Shown one piece after another: positions 57,575 through 64,000 of a stretch of DNA of 64,000 nucleotides (position 1 is its first letter; the number at the start of each line of letters is the position of its first letter). The notes below the pieces were generated by a model, which was not told where the DNA came from, did not search any database, and saw nothing but the letters and a program-made list of their open reading frames with translations. Location: positions 4,216,001-4,280,000 of the forward strand of contig CP148074.1 in NCBI GenBank assembly GCA_037482215.1, in the 5' to 3' direction. This stretch comes from Pseudomonas mendocina (GTDB lineage: Bacteria; Pseudomonadota; Gammaproteobacteria; Pseudomonadales; Pseudomonadaceae). The position numbers were made by a program, and so were the translations under genes.

Positions 57575-60306
57575 CCACAGCACCAGCCCCGATAGCCCGG
57601 CTGGACAAGGTTTCTCTGCGCTACGGCAACACCCAGGCCTTGGCTGAGATCAGCCTGACGGTTCCGGCACAGCGCATGGTCGGCCTGATCGGGCCGGATG
57701 GTGTAGGCAAATCCAGCCTGCTGGCCCTGATTGCCGGTGCCCGCAAAATCCAGACAGGCCAGATCGAAGTCCTCGGCGGTGATATGCGCAGCCGTCGGCA
57801 TCGCAGGCTGGTTTGCCCGCAGATTGCGTACATGCCACAAGGCTTGGGCAAAAATCTGTACCCGACGCTGTCGGTGCTGGAGAACCTGCACTTCTTCGGC
57901 CGCCTGTTCGGTCTTGATGCCGAAGAGCGCAACCAGCGCATTGCCGACCTGCTGCGCAGCACCGGTATGAGCGCCTTCGGTGAGCGCCCGGCAGGCAAAC
58001 TCTCTGGAGGCATGAAACAGAAGCTGGGGCTGTGCTGCGCACTGATCCACGACCCTGACCTGCTGATTTTGGATGAACCCACAACCGGGGTTGATCCTCT
58101 TTCCCGCGATCAGTTCTGGCGCCTGATCCAACGTATCCGCCAGCAGCGCCCACAGATGGGAGTGTTGGTCGCCACGGCCTATATGGATGAAGCCGCCCGC
58201 TTCGACCACTTGGTGGCCATGGATAGCGGCCGTATTCTCGCTGAAGGCAGCCCCACGGAATTGCTGCAAAATACCGGTTGCAATGACCTTGAGTCTGCCT
58301 TCATCGCCCTGTTGCCGGAAGAAAAACGCCGCGCTCACCGCGCCCTGGAGATTCTGCCCAGGCAGAACGCAGGCAGCGGCGATATCGCCATTGAGGCCCG
58401 CGACCTGACCTGCCGTTTCGGCGATTTTGTCGCGGTGGATCACGTTAACTTCCGCATTGAGCGCGGCGAAATCTTCGGCTTCCTCGGCTCCAACGGCTGC
58501 GGTAAAAGCACCACCATGAAAATGCTCACAGGCTTGCAGTCGGCCAGCGAGGGCGAGTCTTTTCTGTTTGGCCAGAGCATTAACCCGAATGACATGAGCA
58601 CCCGCCAGCGGGTTGGCTATATGTCCCAGGCGTTCTCCCTATACGGCGAGCTGAGCGTGCAGCAGAACCTGGATTTGCATGCCCGCTTGTTCCATGTCCC
58701 CAGCAATGAGCTGGAGGCCCGCATCGAAGAAATGGCCCGCCGCTTTGATCTGGCGGATGTCATGGACATGCTTCCCGGCAGCCTGCCGTTAGGCATTCGC
58801 CAGCGCCTGTCGCTGGCAGTGGCGGTTATCCACAAGCCGGAAATCCTGATCCTTGATGAGCCCACCTCCGGGGTTGATCCGGTGGCGCGAGATACGTTCT
58901 GGCAGTTGATGCTGGACCTGTCACGCGAGGATGGCGTGACCATTTTCATCTCCACCCACTTTATGAACGAAGCCCAGCGCTGCGACCGTATCTCCCTGAT
59001 GCACGCCGGCAAAGTGCTGGACAGTGACACGCCGCAAGGCCTGATGAACAAGCGCGGCCTGCCAACCCTTGAGGCGACCTTTATCGCCTACTTGGAAGAG
59101 GCCGCCGGGCTGGCGGGAAAACCAGAAGAAAGCCCACCGGCCTCCCAGCAGGCGAGCAGCCACAGCGCTAACCTGCGCCAGCGCTTCAGCCTGCGCCGCC
59201 TGTTCAGCTACGCCCTGCGCGAATCCCTGGAGCTGCGCCGCGACCCCATCCGCGGCACCATGGCCTTGCTCGGCACAGTACTGCTGCTGTTTATCATCGG
59301 TTACGGCATCAGCATGGATGTCGAAGACCTGAGTTTTGCTGTCCTCGACCGTGACCAGACCACTACGAGTCAGGCCTACACCCTGTCTCTGTCAGGTTCA
59401 CGCTATTTCATCGAGCAGCCACCGCTGCACAGCTACGAAGAGCTGGACCGACGCCTGCGTGACGGCAGTATCAGCCTGGCAGTGGAAATCCCACCCAACT
59501 TTGGCCGCGACCTTAAACGCGGTGATGTTCCGCAAATCGGCGTATGGGTTGATGGCGCCATGCCAACCCGTGCCGAAACCATCAAAGGCTACGTGCAGGG
59601 CATTCATACAACCTACCTGCAGGAACTTGCCCGCACCTCAACAACCGGCAGCGCAGCCAGCCCGGCCGGGATTGAAGTGCGCTATCGCTACAACCCGGAT
59701 GTGGAAAGCCTGAAAGCCATGGTGCCTGCAGTCATTCCCATGCTGTTGATGCTGATCCCGGCGATGCTCACGGCCCTGGGCGTAGTACGGGAAAAAGAAC
59801 TGGGTTCCATCATCAACCTGTACGTCACTCCGGTGACGCGACTGGAGTTCCTGCTGGGCAAGCAATTGCCTTATATCGGGCTGGGCATGATCAACTTTGT
59901 TCTGCTGGTGATATTGGCCATAACCGTTTTCAACGTGCCGCTTAAAGGCAGCGTTCTCACCCTATTGATCGGGGGGCTGCTCTACATCATCTGCGCCACG
60001 GCCATGGGGCTGCTGATGTCGACCTTCACCACAAGCCAGATTGCCGCCGTGTTCGGCACAGCGATCATCACCCTGCTGCCTGCCATTCAGTTTTCCGGCC
60101 TGATATACCCAGTGGCGACACTGGAAGGGTTCGGCGCACTGATCGGACAGATTTACCCCACTTCTCACTTTCTGGTGATCAGCCGGGGCGTGTTCTCCAA
60201 GGCGCTAGGGCTGGCCGACCTGTACGGCTACTTTATCCCCCTGCTGCTGACCATCCCGTTACTGCTGGCGGTGTGTGTCAGCCTGCTGAAAAAGCAGGAG
60301 GCCTGA
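57571..60306 (+). CDS. rbbA: ABC transporter, two ATPase domains fused to a permease (RbbA type)
   Basis: The 911-residue fusion has a first ATPase domain (about residues 1-245; Walker [10 protein letters not shown], signature LSGGMKQ, Walker [16 protein letters not shown]), a second one (about 270-505; Walker [10 protein letters not shown], Walker [16 protein letters not shown]) and an ABC-2 permease (about 540-911, six helices with a periplasmic loop). The second signature reads LPLGIRQ instead of LSGGQ, so only one of the two ATP sites is likely to be standard. E. coli RbbA has the same layout and has been reported on ribosomes, but the HlyD and permease neighbours point to export. The substrate is unknown. 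Confidence 0.9.
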   Translation: MTTAPAPIARLDKVSLRYGNTQALAEISLTVPAQRMVGLIGPDGVGKSSLLALIAGARKIQTGQIEVLGGDMRSRRHRRLVCPQIAYMPQGLGKNLYPTLSVLENLHFFGRLFGLDAEERNQRIADLLRSTGMSAFGERPAGKLSGGMKQKLGLCCALIHDPDLLILDEPTTGVDPLSRDQFWRLIQRIRQQRPQMGVLVATAYMDEAARFDHLVAMDSGRILAEGSPTELLQNTGCNDLESAFIALLPEEKRRAHRALEILPRQNAGSGDIAIEARDLTCRFGDFVAVDHVNFRIERGEIFGFLGSNGCGKSTTMKMLTGLQSASEGESFLFGQSINPNDMSTRQRVGYMSQAFSLYGELSVQQNLDLHARLFHVPSNELEARIEEMARRFDLADVMDMLPGSLPLGIRQRLSLAVAVIHKPEILILDEPTSGVDPVARDTFWQLMLDLSREDGVTIFISTHFMNEAQRCDRISLMHAGKVLDSDTPQGLMNKRGLPTLEATFIAYLEEAAGLAGKPEESPPASQQASSHSANLRQRFSLRRLFSYALRESLELRRDPIRGTMALLGTVLLLFIIGYGISMDVEDLSFAVLDRDQTTTSQAYTLSLSGSRYFIEQPPLHSYEELDRRLRDGSISLAVEIPPNFGRDLKRGDVPQIGVWVDGAMPTRAETIKGYVQGIHTTYLQELARTSTTGSAASPAGIEVRYRYNPDVESLKAMVPAVIPMLLMLIPAMLTALGVVREKELGSIINLYVTPVTRLEFLLGKQLPYIGLGMINFVLLVILAITVFNVPLKGSVLTLLIGGLLYIICATAMGLLMSTFTTSQIAAVFGTAIITLLPAIQFSGLIYPVATLEGFGALIGQIYPTSHFLVISRGVFSKALGLADLYGYFIPLLLTIPLLLAVCVSLLKKQEA

Positions 60307-60307
60307 G

Positions 60308-61432
60308 ATGCGCAAACTACTCAACATCTTCAATCTTGGCCTGAAAGAGCTGCGCAGTCTGCAACGGGATTACGCCTTACTGTTGCTGATTATCTGGTCG
60401 TTCAGCATGGGGGTTTACTCCTCTGCCAGCAGCATGCCGGAAAGCCTGCATAACGCCTCACTGGCCGTCGTCGATGAGGATCGCTCGCAGCTTTCCGAAC
60501 GCATCATCCATGCTTTCCAGCCCCCCTATTTCCGCCCACCGCAGCGCATCGACCTGAACGAAATGGATCGCGGCATGGACGCAGGGCAATACACCTTTAC
60601 CCTGAATATTCCGCCCAACTTTCAGCGCGACTTGCTCGCCGGACGCTCCCCCACCGCGCAACTGAACGTGGATGCCACCCAGGTTAGTTCAGCCTTTACC
60701 GGCGCCGGTTATATCCAGAGCATTGCCGCCGATGAAGTGGCCGAGTTTGTACGCAGTTACCGGGCGACCTTACCCCAGCAAGCCGAACTGGCCGTGCGGG
60801 TAGCCTTCAACCCAAACCTGACGCGGGCCTGGTTTGGCTCGGTGATGGAGGTGATCAACCAGATCACCATGCTCTCGATCATCCTCACCGGCGCAGCACT
60901 GATCCGCGAGCGCGAGCATGGCACCGTCGAGCACCTGCTGGTGATGCCCGTTACACCGCTGGAGATCATGCTGGCCAAAGTCTGGTCAATGGGCCTTGTC
61001 GTACTCAGTGCAGCCGCTTTGTCTCTGACACTGGTGGTGCAAGGCTGGCTGAATGTGCCGATTGAAGGCTCAGTCGCGCTGTTCCTGTTCGGCGCAGCGC
61101 TGCATCTGTTTGCCACCACCTCAATGGGAATATTTTTCGGCACGGTGGCCCGGTCTATGCCGCAGCTGGGTCTGCTGATCATTCTGGTGCTGTTGCCCCT
61201 GCAGATTCTCTCTGGCGGCACCACACCACGGGAGAGCATGCCTGAAGTGGTGCAGCACCTGATGCTGGCAGCGCCGACCACGCACTTTGTGGCGCTGGCG
61301 CAGGCGATACTCTATCGCGGGGCAGGGCTGTCGATTGTGTGGCCTCAACTGCTGGCAATCGCAGGCGTTGGGGCGCTGTTCTTTATTGCCGCACTCACCC
61401 GCTTCCGCCGAACCTTGGCACAGATGGCCTGA
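60308..61432 (+). CDS. ABC-2 type permease (YhhJ type)
   Basis: The 374-residue permease has an N-terminal helix, a long periplasmic domain (about residues 45-170) and five or six C-terminal helices, with the ABC-2 segment AALIREREHGTVEHLLVMPVTPLEIMLAKVW. AGGAGG upstream of the ATG is strong, and the gene starts one base after the preceding stop codon. It should pair with the RbbA-type permease half to form the transmembrane channel. Confidence 0.9.
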   Translation: MRKLLNIFNLGLKELRSLQRDYALLLLIIWSFSMGVYSSASSMPESLHNASLAVVDEDRSQLSERIIHAFQPPYFRPPQRIDLNEMDRGMDAGQYTFTLNIPPNFQRDLLAGRSPTAQLNVDATQVSSAFTGAGYIQSIAADEVAEFVRSYRATLPQQAELAVRVAFNPNLTRAWFGSVMEVINQITMLSIILTGAALIREREHGTVEHLLVMPVTPLEIMLAKVWSMGLVVLSAAALSLTLVVQGWLNVPIEGSVALFLFGAALHLFATTSMGIFFGTVARSMPQLGLLIILVLLPLQILSGGTTPRESMPEVVQHLMLAAPTTHFVALAQAILYRGAGLSIVWPQLLAIAGVGALFFIAALTRFRRTLAQMA

Positions 61433-61443
61433 TTGCTCGGCCC

Positions 61444-61842
61444 TTACTGAACAATCAGGTTGTTGAACAGCAGGTCCTCAACCAACGGCAGACCTTCTTC
61501 CTCAGTCAGTACGCTCTGCACCTGCTTCAATGCTTCCATGCGTAATGCTTCACGGGCGCCCGGTGCAGACATGGCTTCATCCGTCTGCTGCGAGAAAAGC
61601 ATCACCAGTTGGTTGCGAATCAATGGCTCGTGGTGCTTCACCTTCGCCTCGACCTCAGCATTGGGAACACGAAGGGAGATATCCGCCTTGTAGAACTTCA
61701 TGCGCGGACCATTACCGAAGTTTCCGACAAACGCCGGCACCATGGTCACATAGGAAACTTTCGGAACCGATTTATCGTCCTCCTGAGCAGCAGCCAACGC
61801 AGGCAGAGACAGAGCCAACAGCAACATCATCAGGGCTTTCAC
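61444..61842 (-). CDS. FliL-like secreted protein
   Basis: The 132-residue protein has a signal peptide (about residues 1-19, ending ALAAA) and a FliL-type domain (VPAFVGNFGNGPRMKFYKADISLRVPNAEVEAKVKHHEPLIRNQLVMLFSQQT). FliL is a flagellar motor protein, normally with a membrane anchor; here a cleavable signal is more likely and no flagellar gene is nearby. It may be an orphan paralogue acting in the periplasm. It is convergent with the ABC permease gene 12 bp away. Confidence 0.8.
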   Translation of the reverse strand: MKALMMLLLALSLPALAAAQEDDKSVPKVSYVTMVPAFVGNFGNGPRMKFYKADISLRVPNAEVEAKVKHHEPLIRNQLVMLFSQQTDEAMSAPGAREALRMEALKQVQSVLTEEEGLPLVEDLLFNNLIVQ

Positions 61843-61892
61843 GGACTATTTCCTCAGCATGTAAACGGCAGACACATTGGTTGCAGAGCCTA

Positions 61893-62033
61893 GGCTCCGT
61901 ACGAAAAGTCTCCGAGCGAAGATCAGGCGAGGCAAAAAACGGTGAGGAAGCGGAGTTTACAAGTGGTAAATGAGCATTCCGAACCGTTTTTTAACGAAGC
62001 ATCATCGAGCGCAGGCACTTTTCGTGCAGAGCC
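61893..62033. mobile_element. MITE-like element with imperfect terminal inverted repeats
   Basis: The 141-bp element starts GGCTCCGTACGAAAAGT and ends ACTTTTCGTGCAGAGCC; the ends are imperfect inverted repeats of about 20-28 bp. It is flanked by TA on both sides (within CTAG), consistent with a target duplication of IS630/mariner type. The interior holds a weaker palindromic core (AAAAAACGGT / ACCGTTTTTT arms, about 61934-61943 and 61983-61992). It has no coding capacity. A stretch like its right end (GCAGAGCCTA) sits just left of it, perhaps a remnant of another copy. It lies in the gap between the FliL-like and quinone oxidoreductase genes; the rest of that gap shows nothing recognisable. 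Confidence 0.7.
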
Positions 62034-62161
62034 TAGCATAGCCACTGCCTGGCCAGCATCGACAGCCGGACTTATGCACAACCATCAGGAACAGGCATGC
62101 TCGTTGACCTCCCTCTGGTCGAACCTAAACTGGGATGCATCTATAAAGGAGGAAGCGCCCG

Positions 62162-63142
62162 ATGAAAGCCGTGCTGTGCAAAGCCTTCGGCCCTGCCGAA
62201 ACGCTGGTTGTGGAAGAAACCGCCAGCCCCGTTGCCAAAGGCAACGAAGTGCTGATTGATGTTCATGCTGCGGGCGTCAACTTCCCAGATACCCTGATTA
62301 TCGAAGGCAAATACCAGTTCAAACCGCCCTTCCCGTTCTCACCGGGCGGTGAAGCTGCCGGTGTTGTCAGCGCTGTGGGAGATAAAGTCAGCCACCTGAA
62401 AGTCGGAGACCGTGTCATGGCGCTGACGGGCTGGGGCAGTTTTGCCGAGCAAGTTGCCGTGCCCGCCTACAACGTATTGCCCATGCCAGGCTCAATGGAT
62501 TTTTCCACTGCGGCAGCCTTCAGCATGACCTACGGCACCTCGATGCACGCCCTTAAACAGCGCGCGAACCTGCAAGCCGGTGAAACCCTGCTGGTATTGG
62601 GCGCCTCTGGCGGCGTGGGCCTGGCCGCGGTGGAAATCGGCAAGGCTCTGGGTGCCAAGGTAATTGCAGCCGCCAGCAGCGCGGAGAAACTGGCCGTGGC
62701 CAAGGCCGCAGGTGCCGATGAGCTGATCAACTATAAAGACAGCAGCCTGAAAGACGAGATCAAACGCCTCACCGGCGGCAAGGGCGTGGATGTGATTTAC
62801 GACCCCGTCGGCGGCGACTTGTTTGAAGAAGCCTTCCGTTCGATTGCCTGGAACGGCCGCTTCCTTGTGGTCGGCTTTGCCGCTGGCGGCGGCATCCCAG
62901 CCCTGCCGGCCAACTTGCCGCTGCTCAAGGGAGCCTCGTTGGTGGGCGTATTCTGGGGCGCGTTTGCCCAACGCCAACCGCAGGACAACGCCGCCAACTT
63001 CCAGCAACTGTTCGCCTGGCACGCGCAAGGCAAACTCAAACCGCTGGTATCACAGACCTTCCCGCTAGCTGAGGCTGCCAAAGCCATCGACACCCTCGGC
63101 CAGCGTAAGGCAGTGGGCAAGTTGGTTATCAGCGTTCGCTAA
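62162..63142 (+). CDS. NADPH:quinone oxidoreductase family protein
   Basis: The 326-residue medium-chain dehydrogenase/reductase has an N-terminal GroES-like domain (HAAGVNFPDTLIIEGKYQFKPPFPFSPGGEAAGVV) and a Rossmann domain with LGASGGVGLAAVEIGKALGAKVIAAASS. Zinc-ligand Cys residues are absent, as in quinone oxidoreductases. It should reduce quinones or enones with NADPH; the substrate is not known. AAAGGAGG precedes the start. Confidence 0.88.
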   Translation: MKAVLCKAFGPAETLVVEETASPVAKGNEVLIDVHAAGVNFPDTLIIEGKYQFKPPFPFSPGGEAAGVVSAVGDKVSHLKVGDRVMALTGWGSFAEQVAVPAYNVLPMPGSMDFSTAAAFSMTYGTSMHALKQRANLQAGETLLVLGASGGVGLAAVEIGKALGAKVIAAASSAEKLAVAKAAGADELINYKDSSLKDEIKRLTGGKGVDVIYDPVGGDLFEEAFRSIAWNGRFLVVGFAAGGGIPALPANLPLLKGASLVGVFWGAFAQRQPQDNAANFQQLFAWHAQGKLKPLVSQTFPLAEAAKAIDTLGQRKAVGKLVISVR

Positions 63143-63148
63143 CATTGC

Positions 63149-63173
63149 GGGCTCTGGCTCACAGCCAGAGCCC
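63149..63173 (+). terminator. Hairpin after the quinone oxidoreductase gene
   Basis: GGGCTCTGGC / GCCAGAGCCC forms a perfect 10-bp stem with a 5-nt loop, 7 bp after the stop codon. The following T tract is poor. Confidence 0.65.
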
Positions 63174-63293
63174 ATTCTCTGTTGCAGCCCCGCAGGCTGA
63201 TTTTTTTACCCCTGCCCCTACTGCCCGCTCCGATAAAACAGTACTGTTCCGCCCCCGCACTGGATGCACCAAAAATGACTAGGGAGTTAGTCC

Positions 63294-64000
63294 ATGTTTG
63301 CTTTCTTTCGCCCTGCGCCGCATCAGCCGTCCATTCCGGCTGAACAGGTAGACAGCCATTACCGGCGTCTGCGCTGGCAGATCTTCGCTGGCATTTTTAT
63401 CGGCTACGCCGGTTACTACCTGCTGCGCAAAAATTTCTCGCTGGCCATGCCTTATCTAATTGAAGAGGACGGTTACACCCGCGGCCAGCTGGGCCTGGCC
63501 ATGTCAGCAATTGCCATCGCCTACGGCTTGTCCAAGTTCATCATGGGCATGGTTTCAGACCGCTCCAATCCACGGATCTTTCTGCCCTTTGGTTTGCTGA
63601 TTTCAGCAGGCGTGATGCTGCTGATGGGCTTTAGCCATTGGGCTACGTCCAGCGTGGCGATCATGTTCGTGCTGCTGTTTATCAACGGATGGGCACAGGG
63701 CATGGGCTGGCCCCCAAGCGGACGCACTATGGTGCACTGGTGGTCGCAGAAAGAGCGCGGCGGCGTGGTGTCCGTGTGGAACGTGGCGCACAACGTCGGC
63801 GGCGGCCTGATCGGCCCGCTGTTTCTGCTCGGGCTGTTCCTGTTTGCCGACTGGCGCTCCGCCTTCTACCTGCCTGCATTTGTCGCCATTGCCGTGGCCC
63901 TGTTTGCCTATGTGACCATGCGCGACACGCCACAATCCTGCGGCCTGCCGCCGGTTGAGCAGTACAAGAATGATTATCCGGAAGGCTATAGCGAGCAACA
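63294..64000 (+). CDS. glpT: Glycerol-3-phosphate transporter, 5' part only
   Basis: The reading frame starts at 63294 and is open to the window end (235 codons seen of about 440-450). The protein begins [20 protein letters not shown] and shows the organophosphate:Pi antiporter signature ([74 protein letters not shown]). The Arg in YYLLRKN is the expected phosphate-binding residue of GlpT. It exchanges glycerol-3-phosphate for phosphate. The ribosome site AGGGAG lies before the ATG. The gene is truncated by the window edge, not broken. Confidence 0.92.
   Translation, partial: MFAFFRPAPHQPSIPAEQVDSHYRRLRWQIFAGIFIGYAGYYLLRKNFSLAMPYLIEEDGYTRGQLGLAMSAIAIAYGLSKFIMGMVSDRSNPRIFLPFGLLISAGVMLLMGFSHWATSSVAIMFVLLFINGWAQGMGWPPSGRTMVHWWSQKERGGVVSVWNVAHNVGGGLIGPLFLLGLFLFADWRSAFYLPAFVAIAVALFAYVTMRDTPQSCGLPPVEQYKNDYPEGYSEQ

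Noticed and set aside
63258..63272. GCACTGGATGCACC, resembling MhpR operator 1, upstream of glpT
   Set aside because: Only the right arm and spacer agree; the left arm lacks TGT, and glpT has no link to phenolic catabolism.

Overview
The window is a chromosomal segment of a Pseudomonas-like gammaproteobacterium. The evidence is azurin, NnrS, a dctPQM TRAP transporter with DctB/DctD, a 6S RNA between zapA and the 5-formyl-THF cyclo-ligase gene, Pseudomonas-type REP-like repeats, and pca/pob/pcu genes in Pseudomonas order. From memory, the right part (rmlC-dctBD-dctPQM, then visC-ubiH-pepP-ygfB to glpT) follows the order of two separate P. aeruginosa PAO1 blocks.

Region 1 (about 1-14.4 kb) is a meta-cleavage cluster. 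A leftward operon mhpABCDFE, followed by gabD, converts 3-(3-hydroxyphenyl)propionate-type phenols to pyruvate, acetyl-CoA and succinate. A rightward IclR-type activator gene (mhpR) follows. A second rightward operon encodes two tandem alpha/beta-hydrolases, an HpaH-type hydratase and an HpaI-type aldolase. Two 17-bp palindromes resembling the E. coli MhpR operator lie upstream of the two operons, each exactly 49 bp from a candidate -10 box, so one regulator probably drives both. The second hydrolase has lost all three catalytic-triad residues (Ser to Ala, Asp to Ser, His to Ile). HpaI would release succinate semialdehyde, which gabD can oxidise, linking the two operons chemically. The aromatic substrate of the second operon is unknown; this is the least familiar part of the window.

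Region 2 (14.4-18.2 kb) holds a DHA2-type efflux pump, a four-helix membrane protein, NnrS with an upstream ANR/DNR box, and azurin.

Region 3 (18.2-41.7 kb) is a nearly complete p-cresol catabolic supercluster: pobA/pobR, an outer-membrane channel, the sigma-54 activator PcuR, 4-hydroxybenzaldehyde dehydrogenase, p-cresol methylhydroxylase (cytochrome, a Tat-signal protein, flavoprotein), a chemoreceptor, and the protocatechuate beta-ketoadipate pathway (pcaC, D, B, T, F, J, I, R, G, H, Q). Together these take p-cresol through 4-hydroxybenzaldehyde, 4-hydroxybenzoate and protocatechuate to succinyl-CoA and acetyl-CoA. PcaR-like boxes occur at pcaI, pcaR and the pobA/pobR intergenic region, and a PcaQ box precedes pcaH. 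A ZapE/AFG1-type ATPase gene overlaps the end of pcaG.

Region 4 (41.7-64 kb) is core chromosome: rmlC without its usual partners, the C4-dicarboxylate sensing and TRAP uptake genes with a near-consensus sigma-54 promoter, ubiquinone hydroxylases with pepP and ygfB, zapA, 6S RNA, an HlyD/RbbA/ABC-2 exporter, an orphan FliL-like protein, a 141-bp MITE-like element, a quinone oxidoreductase and the start of glpT, which runs off the window.

No tRNA, rRNA, CRISPR array, prophage or complete insertion sequence was seen. All assignments come from reading the sequence; no database search was run.
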